From Thermomonas paludicola (lineage in GTDB: Bacteria; Pseudomonadota; Gammaproteobacteria; Xanthomonadales; Xanthomonadaceae), in NCBI RefSeq assembly GCF_024498955.1, contig NZ_CP093311.1:620001-684000 (forward strand): a stretch of 64,000 nt of DNA, in the 5' to 3' direction. Under the pieces are notes generated by a model. The model saw nothing but the letters and a program-made list of their open reading frames with translations, had not been told where the DNA came from and did no database searches. The position numbers were made by a program, and so were the translations under genes. Positions 48,221 to 59,677 of this stretch are shown here, piece after piece; position 1 is the first letter of the stretch, and every line of letters begins with the position of its first letter.

Positions 48221-50295
48221 TCAGATATACAGCCCTTCAAGCATGGACTGCTGCGCCGAAAACGGGGCTTCACCCTTGCCCGGCGTGCATTTCAGGTACT
48301 GGCCGTCGGCTTGCAGCTGCCAGGCGTTCTGGTTGTCGGCCAGATAGTTCAGCAGGCCTTCGCGATGGACGCGATGGGCGATCACCGGGTCCAGGATCGG
48401 GAATGCGGTTTCCACCCGGCGCAGCAGATTGCGTTCCAGCCAGTCGGCCGAGGAGCAGAACAACTCGGGCTGCCCGTCGTTGGCGAACCACCAGATGCGG
48501 TGATGTTCCAGGAAGCGGCCCACCACCGAGCGCACGCGGATATTGTCCGAAACGCCGGCAATGCCCGGGCGCAGCGCGCAGGCGCCACGCACGATCAGGT
48601 CGATCTCCGCGCCCGCCTGCGAGGCTTCGTACAGGGCGCGCATCACCTGCGGCTCGTTGAGCGCATTGATCTTGGCGATGATGCGTGCGTGCTTGCCGGC
48701 GCCGGCGTTGGCGGCTTCGCGCGCGATGCGCGTCAGCACGCCGTCATGCAGGGTGAACGGCGATTGCAGCAGGCGTCGCAGCTGCAGCGGTGCGGCGAGG
48801 CCCGACAGCTGCTGGAAGATCAGGTGCACGTCGTTGCCGATGTCGGCATTGGCGGTCATCAAGCTGAAATCGGTATAGGCGCGCGCGGTGCCGCTGTGGT
48901 AGTTGCCGGTGCCCAGGTGCACGTAGCGGCGCAGCGCGCTGCCCTCGCGGCGCACGATCAACAGCATCTTGGCGTGGGTCTTGTAGCCCACCACGCCGTA
49001 CACCACCTGCACGCCGGCATCCTGCAGGCGGTCGGCCAGGCGCAGGTTGGCCTCCTCGTCGAAGCGCGCGCGCAGCTCCACCACCACGGTCACGTCCTTG
49101 CCGTTGCGCGCGGCCTGGACCAGGTGTTCGACGATGGGCGAGTTGTTGCCGGTGCGATACAGGGTTTGCTTGATCGCCAGCACGTCGGGATCGTGCGCGG
49201 CTTGGCGGATCAATTCCAGCACCGGCGCGAAGCTGTCGAACGGATGGTGCAGCAACACGTCGCCCTGCTGGATCAGGTCGAACATGGCCTCCTCGCCGTG
49301 CGGCAGGCGCGGCTGGAACGGGCGAAATTTCAGGTCCGGCCGCTTGACCAGGTCATACACCTGGATCACGCGGTTGAGGTTGACCGGGCCGTTGATCTTG
49401 TAGACCGCATTTTCCGCGAGGTCGAAGTTGGTCAGCAGCGCGTTGACCACATCCTGCGGACAGCGCTCGTCGATCTCCAGCCGCACTGCGCGCAGGTAGC
49501 CGCGCCCGATCAGCTCGTCGCGCAGCGCCAGTGCGAGGTTGTCCATGTCGTCCTCGTCGACGATCAACTCGGAGTTGCGGGTGACCCGGAACTGGTGCGC
49601 GCCGTTGACCTTCATGCCCGGGAACATCTCGTGCACGAACGCAGACAGCACCGTACTGAGGAACACGAAGTCGTGGAAGGCATCGCCATCGCCATCGGCA
49701 TCGGGCAGGCGGATGATGCGCGGCAACGAGCGCGGCGCGCGCACGATGGCCAGGTGGCCCTCGCGACCGAACGCATCCTTGCCCTCCAGCAGCACCACCA
49801 CGTTCAGCGATTTGTTGAGGATCTTCGGGAATGGGTGAACCGGATCCAGCCCCAGCGGCGACAGCACCGGCAGGATTTCGTTGAGGAAATAGGCGCGCAG
49901 CCACTCCGACTGCTCTTGCGTCCATTGCTCGCGCTGCAGCAAGCGGATGCCTTCGTCGGCCAGTGCCGGGCGCAGTTCGTCGTAGAAGCAGCGGTATTGC
50001 GCGTTCACCAATTCGGCCGCGCGATCATGGATGCGGCCCAACAGCACCGAAGGGTCCAGCCCGTCCATGCCGGCGGGCAAGTCCAGCTCCACGGCATGGC
50101 GCACCGCGCCGCCGCGGATTTCGAAGAATTCGTCGAGATTGGTGCAGGAAATGCACAGGTAGCGCAGCCGCTCCAGCAACGGCACCGACGCGTCCCGCGC
50201 TTGCGCAAGGACGCGAAAATTGAAGTCGAGCTGCGACAGTTCACGATTTGCGTACAGCGCCGGATCGCGCAGCGGGGATGGCGTGGTTTCTGCGT

Positions 50296-50299
<4 letters not shown>
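48221..50299 (-). CDS. ppk1: Polyphosphate kinase Ppk1
   Basis: A 692-residue protein. Ppk1 transfers the ATP gamma-phosphate to polyphosphate. The N-terminal domain (NRELSQLDFNFRVLAQA, LRYLCISCTNLDEFFEIR) is followed by the head domain (HPFPKILNKSLNVVVLLE). The two PLD-like domains hold the autophosphorylated His in VGYKTHAKMLLIVRREG and the second His in the PPK-C2 region with RVRSVVGRFLEHHRIWWFANDG. The start overlaps the stop of phoR by four bases (ATGA). Confidence 0.95.
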
Positions 50300-51627
<1,328 letters not shown>

Positions 51628-51722
51628 GCGTGGGGCGGGCCAAGGAGGAGGCGCGTTTCAGCGTAGCGCAAAACCTGCGGTACGCCGCACTCCGGGCGGT
51701 GGCGCGGCGTGCGTGGGGGCAT

Positions 51723-52424
51723 TCAGCTCGCGGCGGAGAACCGGTAACCGGCGCCGCGTACGGTCTGCACCATCTCGTCCAGGTGATGCGGTTCCAGGCA
51801 CTTGCGCAGGCGACGGATATGCACGTCCACGGTGCGCTCTTCCACATAGACGCTGCCGCCCCAGACGTGATCCAGCAGCTGCGTGCGGGTATAGACGCGC
51901 TCCGGGTGGGTCATGAAGAAATGCAGCAGCCGGTATTCGGTGGGCCCGACCTGCAGTGTCGTCGAATCGCCGTCGATCCCGGCAAACACGCGATGGGCAG
52001 CGCCATCGATGCGCAATGCGCCGATTTGCACGCTGCCGTCTTCGTCGTCCTCGCGCGAGCGCCGCAACACCGCGCGGATCCGCGCCAGCAGTTCGCGCGC
52101 GGAGAACGGTTTCACCACGTAGTCGTCCACGCCGGCTTCCAGCCCGCCGACGCGGTCGTTCTCTTCACCGCGCGCGGTCAACATGATGATCGGAATGTCG
52201 CGGGTCAAGGCTTCGCGCCGCCAGCGCCGGGCCAGCTCCAGGCCGCTGCTGCCGGGCAGCATCCAGTCCAGCAGGATCAGGTCGGGCACGCGCTCGGCGA
52301 TTTGCGCCTGCGCCTGGCGCCCATCGCACGCCGGCATGGGCACGAAGTCGCCCTTGCGCAGCGCAAAGGCCAGCATGTCGCGGATAGCGGGCTCGTCTTC
52401 GACGATCAGGATGTGTTTTTGCAT
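51723..52424 (-). CDS. phoB: Phosphate response regulator PhoB
   Basis: A 233-residue regulator. The receiver has [13 protein letters not shown], the phosphorylated Asp in [16 protein letters not shown], and [19 protein letters not shown]. The DNA-binding winged helix ends with [17 protein letters not shown] and VRGAGYRFS. PhoB activates the pho regulon when phosphate is short. The start at 52424 ([10 protein letters not shown]) is the family start. A Pho box lies about 56 bases upstream. Confidence 0.95.
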   Translation of the reverse strand: MQKHILIVEDEPAIRDMLAFALRKGDFVPMPACDGRQAQAQIAERVPDLILLDWMLPGSSGLELARRWRREALTRDIPIIMLTARGEENDRVGGLEAGVDDYVVKPFSARELLARIRAVLRRSREDDEDGSVQIGALRIDGAAHRVFAGIDGDSTTLQVGPTEYRLLHFFMTHPERVYTRTQLLDHVWGGSVYVEERTVDVHIRRLRKCLEPHHLDEMVQTVRGAGYRFSAAS

Positions 52425-52479
52425 GTCATCGACAGGTCGCGCCACGGAAGCGGCGATTGCGTCATTACACGTCGATTGG

Positions 52480-52497
52480 GTGACAGTTTCGTGACTG
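52480..52497 (-). promoter_or_regulatory. Pho box upstream of phoB
   Basis: On the minus strand CAGTCAC, four bases (GAAA), CTGTCAC: two seven-base PhoB half-sites in direct repeat with 11-bp periodicity, close to the CTGTCAT-N4-CTGTCAT consensus. This suggests that PhoB controls its own operon, including ppk1 and ppx. Confidence 0.75.
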
Positions 52498-52499
52498 TG

Positions 52500-54119
52500 T
52501 CAACGTTCGTCGTGCAGGCCGAGGCTGAGGCGGCCATTGGCCTCTTCGTCGTGCACGCCCTGGCGGCGCAGCTCCAGCACGGTGGGCGTGATGGCGGCAA
52601 TGCGTGCATCGACACGGGCGCGGGCGTAGTAGTCCAGGTCCTCGCGCCGTTTCAGGTTGTTGAGCTGGACCAGTGCCTGCTCGGGCCGCCCTGACAGGTA
52701 GGCCGATTCGGCCCAGGCTTCGCCGGCGCGCACCGAGTCGCCGGCGATTTCGCAGGCGCGTGCATAGGCCTGCTGGAACGGCAGGTCGTTGCTGGCGTTG
52801 CCCAGCAACGGGCGCAGCACGGCCACGGCGCGCGTGCCAGCGTCGCGCGTATCGCGTTCGCCCAGCAGGCGCGCATAGGCCAGCGCCAGTGCGCGATGGG
52901 TGGGCATGCGGGTGAGCAGGGTTTCGAAACGGCGGTCGGCCTCGGCCACCCGGCCGGTGTGTGCCTCGGCCTCGCCGGTCGCGATCTGCACCCACAGGTT
53001 GTCGGGGTGCGCCTGTGCCAACGGCGCCAGTTCCTGCAGCGCTTCGGCATTCTGCCCCGCCTGCTGGTGGGCCAGCGCCAGCCCGTAGCGGCCGGCGGCG
53101 TCCAGCGGCTGCTTCGCCCGCATCTGCTGGTATTCGCGGATCGCCTGCGCGGGGGTGCTTGCGCTGAACACGCGCAGGCGTTCGCGCGCCCAGCTGAAAT
53201 CGCCGCTGTCGCCCTGTCCCTGGCGGCTGTGGACACTGGTGGCGATTTGCAGGCCGGGCGGCAGCAGTGGATTGCTGCTGGGGGTAATGGCTGCGGTGCT
53301 GCCCAGCGCGGGCTCCAGCCTGGCGGCGCGCTCGCGCGCTTCGCTGATCCGGGCCAGGGTGAGCGGGTGCGTCTGCAGGTAGCCGGGGACGGCGCTGCGC
53401 TCGTCTCCCTGGTTCATCCGCACGGTGGATTGCAGGGTCTGGAAGAAATCCGCCATCGCCTCGGGGTCGTAGCCGGCATGGGCCATCAGCCGGATGCCGA
53501 TGCGATCGGCCTCGGATTCGTTGTCGCGGGTGTAGTCGATCTGGCGTTGCTGCAGCAGTCCCAAGCCGGTCATCACCGCCGCCGACGAGGCGTCGCCGCT
53601 GGACGTGCCGCCGGCGTGCTGCGCGGCAATGATCGCGCCCAGCATGCCGAGCAGGATCGGCAGGCTGTCGCGCTGCGCTTTTTCGGCGCCTCGCAACACG
53701 TGCTGCTGGGTGACGTGGGAAATCTCATGCGCCAGTACGCCGGCCACTTCGTCCTCGCGGCTGGCCGCCAGCACCAGCCCGGAGTTGACCGCGACGTAGC
53801 CGCCGAGGGTGGCGAAGGCGTTGATCTGGCGTTCGCGCAGCAAAAAGAAGGTGAAGGGCTGTTGCGAGCGGCCGCTGGCCGACGCCAGACGCTGGCCCAC
53901 GCCGTCCAGCCAGCCGTCCAGCAGCGGGTCATCCAGCACATAGCCTTCGTGGCGCAGCTGCGCCAGTACCATGGCGCCGTACTCGGCCTGCTTGGCCGGT
54001 GACAGGAGGTTGCCGGCAGACGAGCCAATGTCGGGCAAGCCGCGATCCTGGGCGATGGCGGCGCCGGTGCAAGCGGTCAGGGCAAGGGCAATGGCGGCGT
54101 TGAGCAGGAGGGGATTCAT
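52500..54119 (-). CDS. Periplasmic M48 metalloprotease with TPR domain (BepA-like)
   Basis: A 539-residue protein. The signal peptide (LLLNAAIALALTACTGAAIAQ) precedes the peptidase core: NAFATLGGYVAVNSGL, the zinc motif HEISHVTQQH (HExxH, about residue 135-144) and ESEADRIGIRLMAHAGYDPEAM with the third zinc ligand. A C-terminal half of helical repeats (ALAHQQAGQNAEALQELAPLA and similar) gives a TPR cap. BepA quality-controls outer-membrane assembly. The start at 54119 was chosen for the signal peptide. Confidence 0.9.
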   Translation of the reverse strand: MNPLLLNAAIALALTACTGAAIAQDRGLPDIGSSAGNLLSPAKQAEYGAMVLAQLRHEGYVLDDPLLDGWLDGVGQRLASASGRSQQPFTFFLLRERQINAFATLGGYVAVNSGLVLAASREDEVAGVLAHEISHVTQQHVLRGAEKAQRDSLPILLGMLGAIIAAQHAGGTSSGDASSAAVMTGLGLLQQRQIDYTRDNESEADRIGIRLMAHAGYDPEAMADFFQTLQSTVRMNQGDERSAVPGYLQTHPLTLARISEARERAARLEPALGSTAAITPSSNPLLPPGLQIATSVHSRQGQGDSGDFSWARERLRVFSASTPAQAIREYQQMRAKQPLDAAGRYGLALAHQQAGQNAEALQELAPLAQAHPDNLWVQIATGEAEAHTGRVAEADRRFETLLTRMPTHRALALAYARLLGERDTRDAGTRAVAVLRPLLGNASNDLPFQQAYARACEIAGDSVRAGEAWAESAYLSGRPEQALVQLNNLKRREDLDYYARARVDARIAAITPTVLELRRQGVHDEEANGRLSLGLHDER

Positions 54120-54236
54120 GCGGGCAGAATGGGCCTTGTAGGGCGACGTGGCGTGAATGGGGCTTGAGCGGCTGGAAAAATACGGGTACAGCCCCATATT
54201 CGACCAGCATTCCATCATTACGTTCAGGAGCCTACC

Positions 54237-54515
54237 GTGAGCGACACCGCCCAGCCCGTCATCACCCTCTACAGCACCGCCACATGCTCCTATTGCGTGA
54301 TGGCCAAGAACTTCCTGAAAAGCAAGGGCCAGACGTGGACCGAAGTACGCATCGACACCGACCCCGCCGCGCGCGAAAAAATGATGGCGCTCACCAAGCG
54401 CACCAGCGTGCCGCAGATTTTCATCGGCGACGTCCACGTGGGCGGCTACGACGACCTGATGGCCCTGCATCGCGCCGGCAAGCTTGAACCCTTGCTGGAA
54501 GGGGCATCGGCATGA
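54237..54515 (+). CDS. grxC: Glutaredoxin (GrxC type)
   Basis: A 92-residue dithiol glutaredoxin: active site CSYC (about 17-20) in STATCSYCVMAKNFL, then the cis-proline SVPQIFIGD and GGYDDLMALHRAGKL, which contact glutathione. It starts with GTG and has AGGAG six bases upstream. It overlaps the next gene by four bases (ATGA). Confidence 0.93.
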   Translation: MSDTAQPVITLYSTATCSYCVMAKNFLKSKGQTWTEVRIDTDPAAREKMMALTKRTSVPQIFIGDVHVGGYDDLMALHRAGKLEPLLEGASA

Positions 54516-54898
54516 GCAATGAACAGGATCGCCTCAAGGAATTCACCGAATTCCGCCAGCGCATGAACAAGCGCATCCTGGACGAGCCAAACCAGGTCGT
54601 GCGGCGGTTCTTTGCGCTGGATACGCAGACCTATCAGGCCGGTGCGCTGGACGTGAAGACCAAGGAGTTGATGGGGCTGACGGCTTCGATGGTGCTGCGT
54701 TGCGATGACTGCATCAGCTACCACGTGGCCCAGTGCAAGGAGGCCGGCGTGACCCGCGAGGAGATGTTCGAGGCGTTTTCGGTCGGGCTGGTGGTGGGTG
54801 GCTCCATCGTCATCCCGCACCTGCGCCGCGCGGTGGATTTTCTGGATCGGCTGGAACAGGGCGAGGCCGAAGCGCCGGCCACCCACGACCATGGCTGA
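54512..54898 (+). CDS. Carboxymuconolactone decarboxylase/AhpD-like protein
   Basis: A 128-residue protein. MVLRCDDCISYHVAQCKEAGVTREEMFEAF is the CMD/AhpD motif with CxxC and a histidine three residues later, the peroxidase-like redox centre of AhpD. Its translational coupling to a glutaredoxin supports a thiol-redox role rather than decarboxylation. HDHG ends the protein. Confidence 0.85.
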   Translation: MSNEQDRLKEFTEFRQRMNKRILDEPNQVVRRFFALDTQTYQAGALDVKTKELMGLTASMVLRCDDCISYHVAQCKEAGVTREEMFEAFSVGLVVGGSIVIPHLRRAVDFLDRLEQGEAEAPATHDHG

Positions 54899-55006
54899 AG
54901 GTCGGCGGACATACGCCGTCGCACGGCATCTGCGATAATCGCGGGCTAATTGCCCCCACCCCGGCATCGCGCGGCGCGCGGCGCCGGCCTGTCTGGAAAC
55001 TTGAAA

Positions 55007-56011
55007 ATGACAACGATCACGGTCATCCGCGGCGACGGTATCGGCCCGGAAATCATGGATGCTGCCCTGTATGTGCTCGATGCCATGCAGCTTGGCCTGA
55101 CCTACGACTACGCCGACGCCGGCATGGCGGCGCTGGAGAAGCACGGCGAATTGCTGCCGGCGGCGACCATGGAGTCGATCCGCAAGAACAGGATCGCGCT
55201 GAAGTCGCCGCTGACCACGCCGGTGGGCGGCGGGTTCAGCTCGATCAACGTCGAGTTGCGCAAGCGCTTCGACCTGTACGCCAACGTGCGCCCGGCCAAG
55301 AGCTTCCCCAATACCAAGTCGCGCTTCCCCAGCGGCGTGGATCTGATCACCGTGCGCGAAAACACCGAGGGTGCCTACATCGGTGAAGGCCAGGAAGTCT
55401 CGGCCGACGGCGAGACCGCGGTGCTGACCCAGAAGGTCACCCGCAAGGGCTCCGAGCGCATCGTGCGCTATGCCTTCGAACTGGCGCGCAAGACCGGCCG
55501 CAGGAAGATCACCGTGGTGCACAAGGCCAACATCCTGAAGTCCACCTCGGGGCTGTTCCTGAAGACCGCGCGCGAAGTGGCCGCGCAGTACCCGGACATC
55601 GAGTGCAACGAAATGATCGTGGACAACACCTGCATGCAGCTGGTGATGCGTCCCGAGCAATTCGACATCATCGTGACCACCAACCTGTTCGGCGACATCA
55701 TTTCCGACCTGTGTGCCGGCCTGGTGGGCGGCTTGGGCCTGGCGCCGGGTGCGAACATCGGTCACGACGTGGCGATCTTCGAAGCGGTGCACGGCTCCGC
55801 GCCGGATATCGCCGGCAATGGCATTGCAAACCCGTGCGCGCTGCTGCTGGGTGCGGTGCAGATGCTCGACCACCTGGGTCAGCCCGAGAAGGCGGCCAAG
55901 CTGCGCGATGCCATCATCGCCACGCTGGAAGCCAAGGACAGCCTGACGCCCGATCTGGGCGGCGAAGGCAACACGATGTCGTTTGCCAGGGCGATCGCGT
56001 CGCGGGTTTGA
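55007..56011 (+). CDS. NAD-dependent isocitrate dehydrogenase
   Basis: A 334-residue decarboxylating dehydrogenase of the isocitrate/isopropylmalate family. [13 protein letters not shown] starts the fold. [21 protein letters not shown] is the substrate loop of NAD-type isocitrate dehydrogenase. [16 protein letters not shown] and [27 protein letters not shown] hold the Lys and Asp residues that bind substrate and metal. [23 protein letters not shown] is the cofactor region. Its length fits the homodimeric NAD-IDH known from Xanthomonas. The start at 55007 is the family start; the upstream 57 bases of open frame are not. Confidence 0.92.
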   Translation: MTTITVIRGDGIGPEIMDAALYVLDAMQLGLTYDYADAGMAALEKHGELLPAATMESIRKNRIALKSPLTTPVGGGFSSINVELRKRFDLYANVRPAKSFPNTKSRFPSGVDLITVRENTEGAYIGEGQEVSADGETAVLTQKVTRKGSERIVRYAFELARKTGRRKITVVHKANILKSTSGLFLKTAREVAAQYPDIECNEMIVDNTCMQLVMRPEQFDIIVTTNLFGDIISDLCAGLVGGLGLAPGANIGHDVAIFEAVHGSAPDIAGNGIANPCALLLGAVQMLDHLGQPEKAAKLRDAIIATLEAKDSLTPDLGGEGNTMSFARAIASRV

Positions 56012-56055
56012 ACGATGCGTCGGGGGCGGGGCTGGTTCTCGCGCCCCGTCGAGTC

Positions 56056-56086
56056 GAAAAAAAGGGCACCGCGAGGTGCCCTTTTC
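56056..56086 (+). terminator. Rho-independent terminator, probably bidirectional
   Basis: Stem GGGCACC (56064-56070), loop GCGA, GGTGCCC (56075-56081) with AAAAAAA before and TTTT after. It lies between the convergent isocitrate dehydrogenase and YccA-type genes. Confidence 0.85.
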
Positions 56087-56105
56087 CGTGCCCGGGCAAT
56101 GCCGG

Positions 56106-56873
56106 TCAGTTGCGCGATTGCAGCTTGCTGAGCAGGCGCAGGATTTCCAGATACAGCCAGACCAGCGTGACCAGCAGGCCGAACGCGGCGTACCACTCCA
56201 TGTACTTCGGCGCGCCGTGCTCGACGCCCTGTTCGATGAAGTCGAAATCCAGCACCAGGTTCAGTGCGGCCACGATCACCACGCCCACGCTGAACAGGAT
56301 GCCGATGGTGCTGGAGCCATTGATGAAGCTCATCCCGCCGAAGCCGAAGAATTGCAGGGCCATTTGCGCCAGGTACAGCAGCGCGATGCCGCCGGTGGCT
56401 GCCACCACGCCCAGCTTGAAGTTCTCGGTGGCCTTGATCAGGCCGCTGCGATAAGCCAGCAGCAGGGCGCCCAGGGTGCCGAAGGTGAGGCCGACCGCCT
56501 GCACCACGATGCCGGGGAAGCGCAGCTCGAACATGCCCGATGCCGCGCCGAGGAACATGCCTTCAAGGACGGCATACAGTGGTGCGGTGTAAGGCGACCA
56601 GGTCTTCTTGAAGATGGTGACCATGGCCACGATGAAGCCGCCAATCGCGCCGCCCCACACGTAGGGCATGATCGCGCCGGGGTTGCCTGCGGCCATGGCC
56701 GAGGTGAATTGCGCCCAGCTGAACAGCGCGCCGGCCAGGGTCAGCACCAGCAGCAGCGCCGTTTTGTTGACGGTGCCGTTGAGCGTCATCGCATCGGCGT
56801 TGCCGCGCACCAGGGTGCCGCTGCCGAGGTCGAGGAAGGTGTTTTCGGAAAGTGCGGGGTTGCCGCTGCGCAT
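56106..56873 (-). CDS. Bax inhibitor-1/YccA family membrane protein
   Basis: A 255-residue protein. A short polar start (MRSGNPALSENTF) is followed by seven hydrophobic segments with YVWGGAIGGFIVAMVTIFKKTWSPYTAPLYAVLEGMFLGAASGMFE, the signature of the Bax inhibitor-1-like YccA/YbhL branch. The last helices (YAAFGLLVTLVWLYLEILRLLSKL) end in QSRN. The family modulates membrane proteolysis (FtsH) in E. coli. AGGA precedes the ATG at 56873. Longer frames start at TTG and lack support. Confidence 0.88.
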   Translation of the reverse strand: MRSGNPALSENTFLDLGSGTLVRGNADAMTLNGTVNKTALLLVLTLAGALFSWAQFTSAMAAGNPGAIMPYVWGGAIGGFIVAMVTIFKKTWSPYTAPLYAVLEGMFLGAASGMFELRFPGIVVQAVGLTFGTLGALLLAYRSGLIKATENFKLGVVAATGGIALLYLAQMALQFFGFGGMSFINGSSTIGILFSVGVVIVAALNLVLDFDFIEQGVEHGAPKYMEWYAAFGLLVTLVWLYLEILRLLSKLQSRN

Positions 56874-56956
56874 GGCGTCGATCCTGTCGCGATCCGGCGA
56901 AATGCCGTCCCGCAAGGATAGCCCGGCACGCGGGCCGCGTCACCGCCAAGCTGGAC

Positions 56957-57041
56957 TGGTGCGAAAGGCGGGACTCGAACCCGCACGCCTTGCGGCACTG
57001 GAACCTAAATCCAGGGCGTCTGCCAATTCCGCCACTTTCGC
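56957..57041 (-). tRNA. tRNA-Leu (anticodon TAG)
   Basis: The 85-nt minus-strand sequence has the acceptor stem GCGAAAG/CTTTCGC, A-C-C-A encoded at the 3' end, the T-arm GGGTTCGAGTCCC, an anticodon arm CTGGATTTAGGTTCCAG whose loop shows TAG, and a long variable arm typical of class II tRNAs. It decodes CUA/CUG-type leucine codons. Confidence 0.95.
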
Positions 57042-57173
57042 GCGCATGCATTGTATGCGCGCGCGCACTTGCATGGCACCGCTGGCTGCGACAATGATCG
57101 GATTCGCTGCTGCGCCGGTGGTTGCATGTCGGCTGGCACAGCATGACCTTAGTCAGGAATGGGGGGAGCCGGG

Positions 57174-57683
57174 ATGAAGGGACACCAACGCCAGTTGACC
57201 ATGCGCTTCCTCGCCGAGCCTGCCGACGTCAATTTCGGGGGCAAGGTGCATGGCGGGCAGGTCATGAAGTGGATCGACCAGGCCGGCTATGCCGCGGCAG
57301 TCGGCTGGAGCGGGCACTACAGCGTGACCGTGGCGGTGGGCGGCATTCGCTTCGTCGCGCCGATTCGCATCGGGGATCTGGTCAGCGTGGAAGCCATGCT
57401 GATCCATACCGGCAACACGTCGATGCATTTTGCGGTGGATGTGCGCGCCCGCGATCCGCGCGAGGACGAAGCCGAGGCCCGCCTGTGCACCCATTGCGTG
57501 ATCGTGTTCGTGGCGATGGATGCCCCGGAGGGGGCGCCGGTGGTCGTGCCGGCATGGGAGCCACGCAACGACGAAGATCGTCGGTTGACCGAATACGCCA
57601 TGCAGGTGATGGCGCTGGGCAAGGGCGTGGAGCAGACCGTGGCGCGCTATCGGCAGGCGACGGACGCGGCGCGAAAACAATGA
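57174..57683 (+). CDS. Acyl-CoA thioesterase (YciA-like)
   Basis: A 169-residue hotdog-fold protein: FLAEPADVNFGGKVHGGQVMKWIDQAGYAAA (catalytic Asn/Asp and the hotdog helix), VTVAVGGIRFVAPIRIGDLVSVEA and a final strand with HCVIVFVAMD. It hydrolyses acyl-CoA esters. GGGAG lies upstream of the ATG at 57174, so the five in-frame codons before it were left out. Confidence 0.88.
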   Translation: MKGHQRQLTMRFLAEPADVNFGGKVHGGQVMKWIDQAGYAAAVGWSGHYSVTVAVGGIRFVAPIRIGDLVSVEAMLIHTGNTSMHFAVDVRARDPREDEAEARLCTHCVIVFVAMDAPEGAPVVVPAWEPRNDEDRRLTEYAMQVMALGKGVEQTVARYRQATDAARKQ

Positions 57684-57725
57684 CGCCGCCCACGGGCGGC
57701 GTTCATGCGGCAGGTTGTGGCGACC

Positions 57726-58379
57726 TCAGCTGCCAGCGGCCAAACGCCGCGCTTCCAGGTATTTCTGCGACCAGTAGCCGCTGGTGAGGCTGGATACGGT
57801 GACATCGCGGCCAGTGCGCGGTGCGTGCAGGAACTGCCCGTTGCCGATATAGATGCCGACGTGATCCACGTGCCCGCGGCGGCCGAAGAACACCAGATCG
57901 CCTTCGGTCAGCGCCTCGCGGCTGTCCACCCGGGTGCCTTCGTTGGCCATCGAGCGGGACACGCGTGGCAGGTCGATGCCGATGGTGCGGAACACGTAAC
58001 CGACCAGGCCGCTGCAGTCGAAGCCGTTCTCCGGCGAACTGCCGCCCCAGCGGTAGGGCGTGCCCAACAGGGCGAACGCGCGCTGCAGGACGGTCTTCAC
58101 CACGGACGAACTGCCGGGGGCGTCCTTGGCCTGCTGCAGGGCTTCAAGCTGGGCCGCCAGCGGCGCGGTGTCGGGAGTGGCGATCGATGCGGGGGCTGGC
58201 AACGTCACGCTGGCAGCTGCGGTGACGGTTGCGGACGGTGCTGCCTCGGGCTTTGCGGCCGGCGGATTCATGGCCAGTGCCGGCAGGCTGCAGGCAGCCA
58301 GCGCCAGGACGAGGAAGATCCGGAATCCGCTGCGAACGCGCAGTGCGGAATGGCCGTGGGGCAGGTTCGCTGTCTTCAC
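57726..58379 (-). CDS. NlpC/P60 family peptidase, copy A
   Basis: A 217-residue exported protein. The signal ends near LALAACSLPALA, with a possible lipobox Cys at about residue 30. An alanine/proline-rich linker leads to NlpC/P60: GTPYRWGGSSPENGFDCSGLVGYVF with the catalytic Cys, GDLVFFGRRGHVDHVGIYIGNGQFLHAP with the catalytic His. It cleaves peptidoglycan stem peptides. Paralogous to the next gene on the minus strand (58531). Confidence 0.9.
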   Translation of the reverse strand: MKTANLPHGHSALRVRSGFRIFLVLALAACSLPALAMNPPAAKPEAAPSATVTAAASVTLPAPASIATPDTAPLAAQLEALQQAKDAPGSSSVVKTVLQRAFALLGTPYRWGGSSPENGFDCSGLVGYVFRTIGIDLPRVSRSMANEGTRVDSREALTEGDLVFFGRRGHVDHVGIYIGNGQFLHAPRTGRDVTVSSLTSGYWSQKYLEARRLAAGS

Positions 58380-58530
58380 GCGGTCATCACGATGCCAAAA
58401 CAGGGGCGACTATGCCCCGGATGGCCGGTTGAAGGGTTCAAAAAACGTTAGGGCGGCCAACATGAATGGGGAGAACGGCGGCGGATGCCTGTTCATGTTT
58501 GTGAAATCGGGCGGGATAGGCTGCCCTGGA

Positions 58531-59082
58531 TCACAGCAGCAGCCGCCGCGCGCCGCTGTAGTGCTGCTTCCACCAGTGGCCGTCCAGCCGGTCCAGGCGC
58601 ACGGTTCCTCCCGTGCTTGGCGCGTGGACAAAGCGGCCTTCGCCCACGTAGATGCCGACGTGACTGACCGTGCCGTCATTGCCGAAAAACACCAGGTCAC
58701 CGCCGGCCAGCTTGTCGGGCCGGATACGTGGCCCTTCCATGGCCGCCAATTCATGGGTGGTGCGCGGCAGGCGCAGGTTCAACATGTCGCGGAACACGTA
58801 ACCCACCAGCCCGCTGCAGTCGAAGCCGCCTTCCGGGGTGTTGCCGCCATAACGGTAGGGCGTGCCCACCAGGCTGATGGCGCGCATCAGCACGGCATTG
58901 GCGCGCACCGGATCGGCCGGCGCCAGCACCGGCCAGTCATGCCCGGGAACGCTGCGCGGTGGCGGCTGGCGGGCGACATTGCCGCCTCCGCAGCCGGCGA
59001 GTGCGGCCACCAATGGCGCTAGCAGGGCATAGCGTCGATAATGCGCGCCCGGTCGCTGGTTGCAGTCGGCTGGTTTCATCAT
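58531..59082 (-). CDS. NlpC/P60 family lipoprotein, copy B
   Basis: A 183-residue protein. The signal ends in LAALAGCGGG (lipobox). The core is the same as in copy A: GTPYRYGGNTPEGGFDCSGLVGYVF (catalytic Cys) and GDLVFFGNDGTVSHVGIYVGEGRFVHAP (catalytic His). The two genes are about 150 bases apart and in the same direction, so they derive from a duplication. The start at 59082 (MMKPADC) was chosen for the signal peptide. Confidence 0.9.
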   Translation of the reverse strand: MMKPADCNQRPGAHYRRYALLAPLVAALAGCGGGNVARQPPPRSVPGHDWPVLAPADPVRANAVLMRAISLVGTPYRYGGNTPEGGFDCSGLVGYVFRDMLNLRLPRTTHELAAMEGPRIRPDKLAGGDLVFFGNDGTVSHVGIYVGEGRFVHAPSTGGTVRLDRLDGHWWKQHYSGARRLLL

Positions 59083-59141
59083 CGCGCAGTGTTGCCGGAT
59101 CCGCATGCGGCGGCAAGCGCCCAACCGAAAGCAGGCATGTC

Positions 59142-59624
59142 ATGAAGATCGAAAAAGACCGCGTTGTTCGCTTCCACTACGCCGTGGCCGAAGCCGGCAA
59201 GGAGGCGCTGGAGAACTCGAAAGACGTTGGCGAGCCACTGACCATCCTGTTCGGGCGCGGCCAGATCATCCCCGGTCTGGAGAACGCGATGGACGGCCAT
59301 GAAGCCGGCGACACCTTCAAGGCGGCGGTGACTGCTGCCGAGGCCTATGGCGAACGCCGCGAAGGCCTGACCCAGCGCATCCCCAAGAAGCATTTCGGGG
59401 AACAGAAGCTGTCCCCCGGCATGCAGGTCGTGCTGAACACCAACTTCGGCCCGCGCGCAGTCACCGTTGAAAAGGTGGGCATGAGCGTGGTGGACGTGGA
59501 CCTGAACCACCCGATGGCGGGCAAGGATCTGGAGTTCGACATCGAGATCGTTGAAGTCCGCGAGGCCAGCGAGGAAGAAATCGCCCACGGCCACGTGCAT
59601 GGCGAGGGCGGTCACCAGCACTGA
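59142..59624 (+). CDS. slyD: FKBP-type peptidyl-prolyl isomerase SlyD
   Basis: A 160-residue protein. FHYAVAEAGKEALENS and PLTILFGRGQIIPGLENAMDGHEAGD form the FKBP half. The insert-in-flap domain follows (AEAYGERREGLTQRIPKKHF), then VDLNHPMAGKDLEFDIEIVEVREA. A C-terminal histidine-rich tail (HGHVHGEGGHQH) binds metals, a hallmark of SlyD. It starts 59 bases from the divergent NlpC/P60 gene. Confidence 0.93.
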   Translation: MKIEKDRVVRFHYAVAEAGKEALENSKDVGEPLTILFGRGQIIPGLENAMDGHEAGDTFKAAVTAAEAYGERREGLTQRIPKKHFGEQKLSPGMQVVLNTNFGPRAVTVEKVGMSVVDVDLNHPMAGKDLEFDIEIVEVREASEEEIAHGHVHGEGGHQH

Positions 59625-59647
59625 GCCATCGGACGCACGCGTGACAA

Positions 59648-59677
59648 GCAAACGGCCCGCATTGCGGGCCGTTTGCT
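59648..59677 (+). terminator. Rho-independent terminator after slyD
   Basis: AAACGGCCCGC, three bases (ATT), GCGGGCCGTTT. A strong GC stem with a short T-tract lies 26 bases after the slyD stop. About 150 bases from here to the next gene hold no feature I recognise. Confidence 0.8.
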